Shown here: piece by piece, positions 27,952 to 36,330 of the stretch
Layout: each line of letters opens with the position of its first letter
Numbering within the stretch: the stretch's first letter is position 1
Source: Variovorax gossypii
GTDB taxonomy: Bacteria; Pseudomonadota; Gammaproteobacteria; Burkholderiales; Burkholderiaceae_C
Assembly (NCBI RefSeq): GCF_003965815.1
Contig: NZ_RXOE01000003.1
Location: 62,001-126,000, forward strand
Length of the DNA: 64,000 bases
Direction: 5' to 3'
The notes under the pieces: generated by a model
What the model was told of the DNA's origin: nothing
What the model saw: only the letters and a program-made list of their open reading frames with translations
Databases searched by the model: none
Translations under genes and position numbers: made by a program

Positions 27952-28725
27952 GTGTTCGAAGTTCTTTTCGAGACAGTCCAGGACGGCGAGGAGCTCTACC
28001 TCGCCTGGCTGTTCAGCGGCCTGGCCTGGACGGTCGCGCTGGCCCTGGCGGGCTGGTGCGTGGCCTTCGTGCTGGGGGTTCTGGTCGGCTGCGGCCGGAC
28101 ATCCTCCAACAGGGCCATCGCGCTGGCCGCGCGGCTCTACGTCGAGGTCTTCCGCAACATTCCCATCATCGTCCAGATGTTCCTCTGGTACTTCGTGCTG
28201 CCGGAACTGCTGCCGGCCGATCTCGGCAGCGCGATGAAGAAGATGGTGCCGCCCTGGGGTGCCTTCTTTCCTGCGCTGATCGCGCTGTCGCTCTACACCG
28301 GTGCGCGGGTGGCTGAGCAGGTCAAGGCAGGAATCGAAGCCTTGCCCTACGGCCAACGCTCGGCGGCCCGGGCACTGGGCATGACGGAGCTGGGGGTGTA
28401 TCGCACCATCCTGCTGCCGCAGGCGCTGCGCATCATCATGCCGACGCTGACCAGCGAGGTGATGGGCATCTTCAAGAACACGTCGGTGGCATTGACCATC
28501 GGCCTCCTCGAGCTCACCGCACAGGCCCGGCAGATCAACGAGTTCACCTTCAAGACCTTCCAGGCCTTCGGCGCGGCAACCATCCTCTATCTGCTGCTCG
28601 CGCTTTCCGTCTACGCCGTCATGCACGGCCTGGAGAAACGACTTCGCACGCCCGGCACGGAGCCCGTGATCGCGAAGCGCCGCTTCCTTTTCTTTCCCAT
28701 GCGAAAGGAGGCGGCCAAGCCATGA
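27952..28725 (+). CDS. Amino acid ABC transporter permease (GltJ-like)
   Basis: This 257-residue inner-membrane permease of the His/Glu/Gln family contains the EAA-type cytoplasmic loop (EQVKAGIEALPYGQRSAARA followed by LGMTELGVYRTILLPQAL). Translation is taken from GTG 27952 (MFEVLFETV); the ATG two bases earlier is in another frame and gives an unrelated peptide. It overlaps the next permease gene as ATGA. It pairs with GltK-like 28722-29414. The likely ATPase is the minus-strand gene at 30260. Confidence 0.92.
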   Translation: MFEVLFETVQDGEELYLAWLFSGLAWTVALALAGWCVAFVLGVLVGCGRTSSNRAIALAARLYVEVFRNIPIIVQMFLWYFVLPELLPADLGSAMKKMVPPWGAFFPALIALSLYTGARVAEQVKAGIEALPYGQRSAARALGMTELGVYRTILLPQALRIIMPTLTSEVMGIFKNTSVALTIGLLELTAQARQINEFTFKTFQAFGAATILYLLLALSVYAVMHGLEKRLRTPGTEPVIAKRRFLFFPMRKEAAKP

Positions 28726-29414
28726 ACCACTTCGACTTCTCAGTGATCGCGCAGGCCTGGCCGTTCCTGCTCGACGGCCTGGTGTTCTCCCTGCAGCTCA
28801 CGGCGGTCGGCTTTGCCGGCGGCCTGGTGCTCGGCATCGGGCTCGCTCTCGTGAGGCACCTGGAGGTGCCGGTCGCGTCGCAGCTCGCGAGCGCGTACAT
28901 CACGCTGATTCGCTCGGTGCCGCTGATCATGGTGCTCTTCTGGTTCTTCTTCCTGATGCCGCTCGTGCTGATGTGGATGACCGGGGCTTCTCGACCGGTG
29001 CAGATCGGACCCGTGTGGACTGCCTTCGTGACGTTCACGCTGTTCGAGGCCGCCTACTACGCCGAGATCATCCGCGCCGGGTTCAAGTCGATCGCGAAGG
29101 GGCAGTACGGCGCGTGCAGGGCGCTGGGGATGTCGACCTGGCAAGGCTACCGGTTGATCATCCTGCCGCAGGTGCTGCGCGTGGTCAGCCCGATCCTGCT
29201 CACGCAGACGATCATCCTGTTCCAGGACACCTCGCTGGTCTACGTGCTGTCGGTCACCGATCTGCTGGGCGCCGCCTCGAAGATCGCCCAGCGCGATGCG
29301 CGCCTCGTCGAGATGTACCTGGCGGTCGCCGTGATCTACATGGTGCTTTGCTCGGCGACGTCGCAGCTCGTGGCCGTACTGAAGAGTCGCTATGCCGTCC
29401 CGGGCCGACGCTAG
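28722..29414 (+). CDS. Amino acid ABC transporter permease (GltK-like)
   Basis: This 230-residue second permease of the pair has about five hydrophobic segments and the EAA loop (IRAGFKSIAKGQYGACRALG, then STWQGYRLIILPQVLRVVSP). Its start overlaps the previous stop codon by four bases, ensuring equal production. The final codons may overlap the IclR gene downstream. The cluster lacks its own ATPase on this strand. Confidence 0.93.
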   Translation: MNHFDFSVIAQAWPFLLDGLVFSLQLTAVGFAGGLVLGIGLALVRHLEVPVASQLASAYITLIRSVPLIMVLFWFFFLMPLVLMWMTGASRPVQIGPVWTAFVTFTLFEAAYYAEIIRAGFKSIAKGQYGACRALGMSTWQGYRLIILPQVLRVVSPILLTQTIILFQDTSLVYVLSVTDLLGAASKIAQRDARLVEMYLAVAVIYMVLCSATSQLVAVLKSRYAVPGRR

Positions 29415-30225
29415 AAGCCGGAATAATGCGGCCATGGGCGCTGCGACCAGGAAAGCGAAGAAGACCTCGACGGCCGTCGCGGGAACGCCTGTCGAGCGGC
29501 TGTTCGCGGTGCTCAACCTGGCGGCGAAGATGGGCATGATCTCCGCGGCCGACATCGTCTACCTCCTCGACCTGCCCAGGCCCACGGCGCATCGCATGAT
29601 CGCCACGCTGGAGGAGCTGCAGTTCCTCCAGAAGATGCCGGTCAAGGGCAAGTACGCGGTCGCGCCCAAGCTGGTCGGACTGGCGACGTCGATCCTGGGC
29701 TCCACGATCGTCTACGCGCCGATCCAGGCGCTGCTGACGGCCGTTGCGCAGAAGACCGGGGAGACCTGCGGCCTCGCGCTGATGTCCTCCGGCGAGGTCG
29801 AGTACATCGCGAGCGTCATGGGGCAGTCTCCGCTCACGCTGCAGTTCCAGGCCGGGCAGAAGGCGCCGCTGCACTGCACGTCCAGCGGGCAGGTCTTCCT
29901 GGCGGCGCTGCCGCCGGACGAACTCGCCAGGTTCATGGCCTCGGGGCCCTGGGAGCCGCTCACGCCCAAGACCATCACCGAGCCCAAGGTGCTCCAGGAG
30001 CGCCTTCGGAAGGTGAAGAACCAGGGGTATGCGGCCAACGAGTCGGAGTACATCGTCGGCGTGGTCGGCGCCGCGGTGGCCATACAGAACACGGACGGCC
30101 AGGTCGTGGCGGCGCTCACGATCTCCGCACCGAAGAGCCGCCGCACGCTGGAGGAGGTCGTGGCGATGGTGCCGACGCTGACGACCTACGCGGACCGGAT
30201 CAGGCGGGCGATCCAGCCCAGGTGA
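29392..30225 (+). CDS. IclR family transcriptional regulator
   Basis: The product (up to 277 residues) has the winged HTH near residues 35-85 (AADIVYLLDLPRPTAHRMIA) and an IclR effector domain ending with VGAAVAIQNTDGQVVAALTI. The first start, ATG 29392, overlaps the permease gene by 23 bases and is preceded by GAAGAG; ATG 29434 (MGAATRKAKK) is a plausible alternative and would shorten it by 14 residues. Being the last gene of the aminotransferase-transporter operon, it probably controls that operon in response to the imported compound. It is convergent with the ATPase gene at 30260. Confidence 0.9.
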   Translation: MPSRADARSRNNAAMGAATRKAKKTSTAVAGTPVERLFAVLNLAAKMGMISAADIVYLLDLPRPTAHRMIATLEELQFLQKMPVKGKYAVAPKLVGLATSILGSTIVYAPIQALLTAVAQKTGETCGLALMSSGEVEYIASVMGQSPLTLQFQAGQKAPLHCTSSGQVFLAALPPDELARFMASGPWEPLTPKTITEPKVLQERLRKVKNQGYAANESEYIVGVVGAAVAIQNTDGQVVAALTISAPKSRRTLEEVVAMVPTLTTYADRIRRAIQPR

Positions 30226-30259
30226 GATCCCGGCGGCTCCCGGCGCAGGCGGTGCCGTC

Positions 30260-30994
30260 TCAATGCTGCAGGATCTTCGAGAGGAACTGCCGCGCGCGGT
30301 CGGAGCGCCCCGAGGGGTTGCCGAAGAACTCCTCCTTGGCGCAGTCCTCGACGATGCGGCCCCGGTCCATGAAGATCACGCGGTTCGCCACCTTGCGCGC
30401 GAAGCCCATCTCGTGGGTGACGCACATCATCGTCATGCCTTCGCGTGCGAGCTCGACCATCACGTCGAGCACCTCGTTGACCATCTCCGGGTCGAGCGCG
30501 GAGGTGGGCTCGTCGAACAGCATGGCCACCGGGTTCATCGCGAGCGCGCGGGCGATCGCCACGCGCTGCTGCTGGCCACCGGAGAGCTGGCTGGGAAACT
30601 TGTGCGCATGGGCGCGCATGCCGACGCGCTGCAGCAGCGCCATGGATGCGGTGCGGGCCTCGGAGGCGGAGCGCTTGAGCACCTTGACCTGCGCGATCGA
30701 CAGGTTGTCCTCGATCGACAGGTGCGGGAACAGCTCGAAGTGCTGGAACACCATGCCCACGCGGGCGCGCAGCCTGTTGAGATCGGTCTTCGGATCGCCC
30801 ACCGACACGCCGTCGACGGTGATGCGGCCCCGCTGGAACGGCTCCAGCGCATTGACGCACTTGATGAGGGTGGACTTGCCCGAGCCGGAAGGCCCGCAGA
30901 CCACCACGACCTCGCCCTTGCGGACCTGGGTGGTGCAGTCGGTCAGCACCTGGAAGGCGCCGTAGCTCTTGTCGACGTGGCTGATCTCGATCAT
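30260..30994 (-). CDS. Amino acid ABC transporter ATP-binding protein (GltL/GlnQ-like)
   Basis: The 244-residue ATPase has Walker [10 protein letters not shown] near residue 35, Q-loop [12 protein letters not shown], signature [15 protein letters not shown] near residue 137, Walker [17 protein letters not shown] and the H-loop VTHEMGFA. It belongs to the polar amino acid uptake family. Two permease sets in this region (27952-29414 and 37213-37935) lack an ATPase, so this single protein may energise both. It is the last gene of the minus-strand unit with the M20 deacylase and the fused flavoprotein. Confidence 0.95.
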   Translation of the reverse strand: MIEISHVDKSYGAFQVLTDCTTQVRKGEVVVVCGPSGSGKSTLIKCVNALEPFQRGRITVDGVSVGDPKTDLNRLRARVGMVFQHFELFPHLSIEDNLSIAQVKVLKRSASEARTASMALLQRVGMRAHAHKFPSQLSGGQQQRVAIARALAMNPVAMLFDEPTSALDPEMVNEVLDVMVELAREGMTMMCVTHEMGFARKVANRVIFMDRGRIVEDCAKEEFFGNPSGRSDRARQFLSKILQH

Positions 30995-31018
30995 GTCGTG
31001 TCCTCGATGCGATGGGAT

Positions 31019-32266
31019 TCAGCGCGTGAGCAGCCGGTGGAGGGTGTTGGCGACCACGCGCGTGGCCTTGCGCAGCTCGTCCAGCGGCACGCGCTCGTCG
31101 GCGCGATGCCCGTTGGCTTCGAGCAGCGACTCGGGGCCGGCGCCGTACATCACGGTGGGAATGCCCGCCTCGCTGTACAGGCGTGCGTCGGTGTACAGCG
31201 GCACGCCGATGGGCGTCACGGGCTTGCCCATGACTTCGCTGGCCTCCTGGCACACCAGGGCAGCCAGTTCGTCGGCGCCGGGCGCGGGCGCGAAGGGGCG
31301 GGCCAGCAGGATCTGGCGGACTTCCGCCGAGATGCCGGGCAGCGGGCGGCAGGCCGCTTCGATGACTTCGCGCAGCTCGGCCTCGACGGCCTCGGGCGAT
31401 TCCTCGGGCACGATGCGCCGGTCGATGCGCAGGGTCAGCACGTCGGACACCACGTTGGTGTTGATGCCGCCGTCGATCAGGCCCACCACCATCGTGGGAT
31501 GGGTGATGCCCGGCGTGCGCGAGGGGCGGTCGGCGAGGCTGTCGCGGTAGCGGTAGAGCGCGGGCAGCAGGGTGGCCGCGGCTTCGATCGCGTCGTGGCC
31601 GGTGTCGGGGCGCGCGGCATGCGCCGAGGTGCCGCGCACGACGACTTCGAGGTGCAGGCAGCCGTTGTGCGCCACCACGACGTGGTGAGAGAACGCGGCG
31701 GAGAGCACGAAGTCGGGCTTGCTCAGGCCCTTCGAGAGGATCCAGTCGGGCCCCGTCATGCCGCCGGTTTCCTCGTCGTAGGTCAGGTGCAGCTCGACGG
31801 TGCCGGCCAGCGGCGAGCCCGAGGCCGCGAGGTGCTTGAGCGCGCGCATGGCGAAGGCGTAGGTGGTGAAGTCCGACTTCGACACCGCGGCGCCGCGTCC
31901 GTAGAGCCAGCCGTCGCGCACCTCGCCGCCGTAGGGGTCGACGCTCCAGCCCGCGCCGGGCGGAACCACGTCGCCGTGCGCATTGAGCGCCACCACCGGG
32001 CCGTCGCCGAAGCGTTCGCGCACGATCAGGTTGGTCACGCTGCGCATGCCGTGCGCGGCCGCGTGTTCGGCGGGCACCTCATGGCGCTCCACCTCGAAGC
32101 CCATGGCCTCGAGCAGCCGCGCGGTGAGCTCGGCATGCGGGGCGCAGTCGCCCGGCGGGTTGTCTGAGGGGCAGCGCACCAGCTCGGCGAGGGTGCGCAC
32201 CTGCTCGTCGAAGTGCGTGTCGATGAAGTCGCGCAGCGTGTCGCGCGGGGAGGCGTTTTCGGTCAT
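31019..32266 (-). CDS. M20 family amidohydrolase (ArgE/DapE-like deacylase)
   Basis: The product (415 residues, start ATG 32266, MTENASPRDTLRDFIDTHFD) has the M20 metallopeptidase fold: NAHGDVVPPG (first metal His and Asp), YDEETGG (catalytic Glu), GTSAHAARP (dimerisation-domain His), GGINTNVVSD, and a C-terminal ANGHRADE His. The second metal-bridging Asp, normally in GRGxxDxK, is replaced: the sequence is GRGAAVSKSDF. Family members remove acyl groups from N-acyl amino acids or peptides. Here it sits 5 bases downstream of the fused flavoprotein gene and is divergent from a hydantoinase unit, so an N-carbamoyl or N-acyl amino acid is a reasonable substrate (inference). Confidence 0.88.
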   Translation of the reverse strand: MTENASPRDTLRDFIDTHFDEQVRTLAELVRCPSDNPPGDCAPHAELTARLLEAMGFEVERHEVPAEHAAAHGMRSVTNLIVRERFGDGPVVALNAHGDVVPPGAGWSVDPYGGEVRDGWLYGRGAAVSKSDFTTYAFAMRALKHLAASGSPLAGTVELHLTYDEETGGMTGPDWILSKGLSKPDFVLSAAFSHHVVVAHNGCLHLEVVVRGTSAHAARPDTGHDAIEAAATLLPALYRYRDSLADRPSRTPGITHPTMVVGLIDGGINTNVVSDVLTLRIDRRIVPEESPEAVEAELREVIEAACRPLPGISAEVRQILLARPFAPAPGADELAALVCQEASEVMGKPVTPIGVPLYTDARLYSEAGIPTVMYGAGPESLLEANGHRADERVPLDELRKATRVVANTLHRLLTR

Positions 32267-32271
32267 GGCGG

Positions 32272-35220
32272 TCAGAGGAAGCGGTCGATGAGAAAGGGGC
32301 TGATGTCGATGTCGGCGCGGCCGCGCACGATCAGGTCGGCGACCAGCCGCGCGGTGATGGGGGCGAGCGTGTAGCCGTTGGAGGTCACGGCGTTGTAGAA
32401 GCCGGGGCGGCCCGGCACTTCGCCGAGGATCGGCGCGCCGTCGATGTTCACGTTCATGCCGGCCCAGCAGCGCACCATGTGCAGCCCGCGCACGGCCGGC
32501 AGCACGTGGCCGGCCACCCAGAGGTTGCCTTCGATGCTCTCGCGCTCGGCGCGGTTGAGGCGCATGTCCTCGTTGAAGGCGGCCGTCCAGCCGCCGCCGA
32601 TGATCAGGCCGCCGCTGGCCGCCTGCTTCAGGCTCAGGTGCCGGTCGGCGTGCGCGACGAGATGGTTGACCAGCGGCGGCGCGGGCTCGGTCACGATCAT
32701 CTGCAGCGGCGCGCCCTTGACCGGGATGTTCACGCCCAGCATGCGGCCGACGGCGCTCGACCATGCGCCGCTCGCGTTCACGACACGCCCGGCGTGGATG
32801 GTGCCGCGCGAGGTGCGCACCATGAAGCCGGCGCCTTGGCCCGGCAGCGCCTCGATGGACTGCACGTCGCAGCCGCGCAGCATGCGCGCACCCTGCTGTT
32901 GCGCGCGCCGCGCGACCGCGTAGGTGGCACGCAGCGGGTTGATCTTTCCTTCCATGGGGCAGAGTTCGGCGCCCAGCAACTCGGCCGATAGCGCAGGTGA
33001 GAGGCGGCGCAGTTCGGCACCATCGATCACCTGCGCATCGATGCCGTGGCTGCGCTCCAGAGCGGCCTTGGCCTCGAGGAAGCGCATGCCGGCCTCGCTG
33101 TCGGCGACCATGAGGCCGCCGGTGATCTTGATCTCCAGGTCTTCGCCGCAGTCGGCCTCGATCTCCTGCCACAGGCGCACCGACATCGGCCCGAGCGGCA
33201 AGGTGGCCGCGGCCGGGCCACCGCCTTCCTGCGCCTTGGCGCCGAAGTCGAAGGACAGCAGCTGCACGTGCAGGCTGCCGGCGTTGGCGCCCGAGGCCTG
33301 CAGGTTGATGTCGTCGCGGTCGACCACCGTCACGTCCTGGCCGGCCTTCGACAGGTAGTAGCCGAGGCAGGAGCCGAGCACGCCGGCGCCGATCACCAGC
33401 ACGTCGGTGCGCAGCGTGGTCCCGAACGGCGCCTGTTCCACCGGCCGCGCGAGGTTGGGCGTGATGGCGGGCTTGTGGCCGCCCCACTCGGGTTTCTCGA
33501 AGCCGAGTGCGCCGGCCGGCACCGGCTTGGCTGGTGGGCGAGGCGCGAAGTACTGCTCCACCTGCGGCGGTCGGCCGGTCATCTCGGTCAACAACCTGCC
33601 AGCGGTGACGGCGCAGTAGCGCGCCTGGCAGCGGCCCATGCCCAGGCGCGTGTTGCGCTTGAGCGCGGCCAGCGTGTCGCTGCCGGCGCGGATCTGCTCG
33701 CGCACCGAGCCGAAGGTGATCTCCTCGCAGCGGCACAGCAGGGTTTCGTCGGGCACCGCTTCGAGGGATACGGGCGCCGGCGCGTAGATCGACCACAGCG
33801 CCTGCTGGAAGCATTCGGCGCGATGCAGTTTTTCCGTCGCTTCTTCGGGTTCCGGGGCTTGCAGGCCGAGATTGCGCGCGACGGCGGTGCCCGCCAGCGT
33901 GCCGCGCGCAAGTGCGACGCGGGAGCCGCCGAGATCGGCGCCGTCGCCCACCACATACACGCCGGGCAGGCTGGTGGCGCCGTCTTCCTGCGTGACGGTC
34001 GCGAGATAGCCGAGGTGGCGGGGCGCGAGGCGGTGCTCGCAGCCGAGCATGCGCGCGAGCTCGGTGGAGGGGATGAAGCCGTAGCCGAGACAGAGCGTGT
34101 CGGCTTCGAGGCGGCGCGCCGTGGAGGGCACGGCGTGGCCTTGGGCGTCGATCCGCGCTACTTGCACCGAGCTCAATTCGGCGGAGCCTTCTGCGGAAAC
34201 GACGGCGTGTTCCCACAGCAGGGGCACCTTGCGTGCGCGCAGCTTCCGCATGTAGCGCCAGCCATCGATCAGCAGGTCGGGGGCCGTGCGCGCCGCCGCC
34301 AGCAGATGACGCCATTGCCGCGGCGAGGGGCGCGGGGCCGACTCCAGCACGGCGACGACCTCGGCGCCGCCGGCGAGAAGCTCCGCGGCGAGCTGCAGGT
34401 TGAGCGGCCCGTTGCCGGCGATCACCACGCGGCGCCCGGGTGCGACGCGGTATGCGCGCGCGAGCGTCTGGCCGGCGCCGGTGGTCATCACTCCGGGCAG
34501 GGTCCAGCCGGGGAAGGGCGCGGGGCGCTCGTAGGCGCCGGGGGCGATGACGAGCTGCCGGCAGCCGATGACGCAGGCGCGCCCATCGATGAGCGCCGCG
34601 ACCTCGCGCGGCGAGAAGGCGGCCCAGACCTGCGCGCCCTGGGCGATGGCGACGCCGGCTGCGCGGACTTCATGTTCGAGCGCGAGGCCCTGCGCGAACT
34701 GGCGGTCGGCCGGTGCGGGCGTTGCGTGCGAAGGCGCGAGCGGCTTGTAGAACTGGCCGCCGGACTGGGGGCGCTCGTCGAGCACCAGCACATCGGCACC
34801 GGCGCGACGCGCGGCGAGCGCGGCCGAAAGTCCGGCCGGGCCCGCGCCGACGACGAGCACGTCGACCTGACGGCGCTCGGGTTCGGCGCCGGGCGCTGGG
34901 GTGAGCGGCCGCAGCGGATCGTCGGGCGTGCCGGCGGGCTGCGCCGAGCGAACCTGCTGGCCGTCGGCCACTTTCGTGAGGCAGGCGCGCTGGCTGGCCT
35001 GGCCATCGACGGTGACGAGGCAGTCGAAGCACGCCCCCATGCCGCAGTAGAGACCGCGGCGCTCGCCGCCGCGGGTGTGGCGCATCGCCTTGATGCCGCC
35101 GGCCGCCAGCGCCGCCGCGATGGTTTCGCCCTCCAGGCCCTCGACGGGCTGCCCGTCGTACCAGAAGCGCACGGGGCGCCCGGCCGGGGTGATGGAAGGG
35201 TGGGTCAGTCTGGCGCTCAT
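32272..35220 (-). CDS. Single-chain three-component flavoprotein dehydrogenase (HcnABC / opine or D-hydroxyproline dehydrogenase type)
   Basis: This 982-residue chain joins three subunits that are usually separate. Residues 15-95 are a small 2Fe-2S ferredoxin (Cys59, 64, 67 and 80; GLYCGMGACFDC). Residues 118-560 are a FAD/NAD(P)-type HcnB/OoxA-like subunit (VLVVGAGPAGLSAA; VVIAGNGPLNLQLA) ending in a BFD-like Cys cluster (LLCRCEE near 493, GRCQARYC near 528). Residues 604-982 are a D-amino-acid-oxidase-like HcnC/OoxB subunit (VLVIGAGVLGSCLG; MVRCWAGMNVNIDG). Known relatives oxidise glycine to HCN, opines, or D-hydroxyproline. ATG 35220 is chosen over a TTG six bases upstream. Its divergent DapA-like neighbour recalls hydroxyproline catabolism. 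HCN synthesis is unlikely because those genes are normally separate and unaccompanied by uptake genes. Confidence 0.9.
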   Translation of the reverse strand: MSARLTHPSITPAGRPVRFWYDGQPVEGLEGETIAAALAAGGIKAMRHTRGGERRGLYCGMGACFDCLVTVDGQASQRACLTKVADGQQVRSAQPAGTPDDPLRPLTPAPGAEPERRQVDVLVVGAGPAGLSAALAARRAGADVLVLDERPQSGGQFYKPLAPSHATPAPADRQFAQGLALEHEVRAAGVAIAQGAQVWAAFSPREVAALIDGRACVIGCRQLVIAPGAYERPAPFPGWTLPGVMTTGAGQTLARAYRVAPGRRVVIAGNGPLNLQLAAELLAGGAEVVAVLESAPRPSPRQWRHLLAAARTAPDLLIDGWRYMRKLRARKVPLLWEHAVVSAEGSAELSSVQVARIDAQGHAVPSTARRLEADTLCLGYGFIPSTELARMLGCEHRLAPRHLGYLATVTQEDGATSLPGVYVVGDGADLGGSRVALARGTLAGTAVARNLGLQAPEPEEATEKLHRAECFQQALWSIYAPAPVSLEAVPDETLLCRCEEITFGSVREQIRAGSDTLAALKRNTRLGMGRCQARYCAVTAGRLLTEMTGRPPQVEQYFAPRPPAKPVPAGALGFEKPEWGGHKPAITPNLARPVEQAPFGTTLRTDVLVIGAGVLGSCLGYYLSKAGQDVTVVDRDDINLQASGANAGSLHVQLLSFDFGAKAQEGGGPAAATLPLGPMSVRLWQEIEADCGEDLEIKITGGLMVADSEAGMRFLEAKAALERSHGIDAQVIDGAELRRLSPALSAELLGAELCPMEGKINPLRATYAVARRAQQQGARMLRGCDVQSIEALPGQGAGFMVRTSRGTIHAGRVVNASGAWSSAVGRMLGVNIPVKGAPLQMIVTEPAPPLVNHLVAHADRHLSLKQAASGGLIIGGGWTAAFNEDMRLNRAERESIEGNLWVAGHVLPAVRGLHMVRCWAGMNVNIDGAPILGEVPGRPGFYNAVTSNGYTLAPITARLVADLIVRGRADIDISPFLIDRFL

Positions 35221-35239
35221 GGGCAATGCGGAGGAAGAA

Positions 35240-35258
35240 CGTCAACTTACGGTTGACG
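35240..35258. promoter_or_regulatory. Inverted repeat CGTCAAC-TTACG-GTTGACG
   Basis: A perfect 7-bp inverted repeat with a 5-base spacer lies 20 bases upstream of the fused flavoprotein start, in the divergent promoter. It is a candidate operator or a small leader hairpin for the minus-strand transcript. Confidence 0.45.
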
Positions 35259-35267
35259 AGCTGAATT

Positions 35268-35296
35268 GTATACGTATACTCAACGTATACATATAC
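35268..35296. promoter_or_regulatory. Tandem GTATAC palindromes, probable GntR operator
   Basis: GTATACGTATAC (35268-35279) is a perfect 12-bp palindrome. A second near-copy, GTATACATATAC (35285-35296), follows with 17-bp spacing. They sit in the 109-base gap between the fused flavoprotein (-) and the DapA-like gene (+). TGTATAC-type sites are typical for FCD-class GntR regulators, and a GntR gene ends the + strand unit at 40174. Assignment is inference. Confidence 0.6.
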
Positions 35297-35329
35297 CGAG
35301 TCGATCCGAATTTTCCCCAAGGACTGCCC

Positions 35330-36226
35330 ATGACAGCGTTCCGAGGCACCTATACGGTGCTCATCACCCCCATGACCGCCGACGGCAAGCACGTGGACGT
35401 GCCTGCGCTGAAGAAGCTGGTCAACTGGCAAATCGAGGAAGGCATCCACGGGCTGATCCCCCTGGGAAGCACCGGTGAGTTCCTCTCGCTGACGCCCGAC
35501 GAGCGACAGCTGGTGATCGAAACCTGCGTGAGCACCGCTGCAAAACGCGTGCCGGTGTTGATCGGTACCGGAGCGGAGTGGACCGACGAGTGCGTGCGGC
35601 TGAGCCGCGAGGCCGAGGACATGGGCGCCGACGGCGTCATGATCATTCCGCCCTTCTACAGCACGCCCACCGACGACGAGCTGTTCGAGCACTACCGCAA
35701 GGTGGGCGAGGCGATCGGCATTCCGATCATGGTCTACAACAACCCGGCCACCGCCAACGTCGACCTCAAGCCCGAGCTGGTGGCGCGCCTCTCGCGCATC
35801 GACAACTGCAAGTACATCAAGGAGTCGACGCTCGAGGTGACCCGCGTGCGCGACATCATCGAGCTGTGCGGCGACCGCATGACCGTGTTCGCGGGCATCC
35901 TGGGCTACGAATCGTTCTGGCTCGGCGCCCAGGGCTGGGTGGCCGTGTGCTCCAACCTCATCCCGAAGATGTCGGCGCGCCTGTTCGAGCTGGTGGCCGA
36001 CGAGCGCGACATGCCCGCCGCGCTCGCGCTCTATAAAAAGATGCTGCCTATCGTGCGCTGGGTCGGCGGCCACCGCTACGTCGCGGCCTCCAAGGACGGC
36101 CTGTCGATGATGGGCCTGCCGGTCGGCAAGCCCCGCGCCCCCCGCCTGCCGCTGCCCGATGCGGACGTCGCGGACCTGCGCCGCGAGCTCGCGCGGCTCG
36201 AACTGCTGGACTCGATCCGCGCCTGA
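35330..36226 (+). CDS. DapA / N-acetylneuraminate lyase family aldolase or deaminase
   Basis: The product (298 residues, start ATG 35330 with AAGGA upstream) is a class I (Schiff-base) lyase. It carries the GSTGEF motif near residue 47, YNNPATANVDL with the catalytic Tyr near residue 138, and CKYIKEST with the Schiff-base Lys near residue 167. The family includes dihydrodipicolinate synthase, keto-sugar aldolases, and the pyrroline-hydroxycarboxylate deaminase of hydroxyproline catabolism. Biosynthetic DapA is unlikely given the catabolic neighbours. It is divergent from an HcnABC-like dehydrogenase, as in hydroxyproline pathways where a DapA-family enzyme acts on the product of D-hydroxyproline dehydrogenase. 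Whether it cleaves C-C or removes ammonia cannot be decided here. Confidence 0.87.
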   Translation: MTAFRGTYTVLITPMTADGKHVDVPALKKLVNWQIEEGIHGLIPLGSTGEFLSLTPDERQLVIETCVSTAAKRVPVLIGTGAEWTDECVRLSREAEDMGADGVMIIPPFYSTPTDDELFEHYRKVGEAIGIPIMVYNNPATANVDLKPELVARLSRIDNCKYIKESTLEVTRVRDIIELCGDRMTVFAGILGYESFWLGAQGWVAVCSNLIPKMSARLFELVADERDMPAALALYKKMLPIVRWVGGHRYVAASKDGLSMMGLPVGKPRAPRLPLPDADVADLRRELARLELLDSIRA

Positions 36227-36330
36227 CGCCACCGCCGCTCCACGCCAGGCATCTCATTCCCGCTTCTCCGTTTCCCCGTTTTTTCCGTTTCTCACCTCGT
36301 CGCCTCGATCCTCCCTCCAGGACAAACATC

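Noticed and set aside
27950..28237. ATG two bases upstream of the GltJ-like GTG start
   Set aside because: It opens a different frame giving a Cys/Trp/Arg-rich peptide; the GTG frame matches the permease family.
32272..35220. Hydrogen cyanide synthase
   Set aside because: The domain set matches HcnABC, but fusion, divergent DapA-like gene, hydantoinase and amino acid uptake genes fit a catabolic dehydrogenase better.
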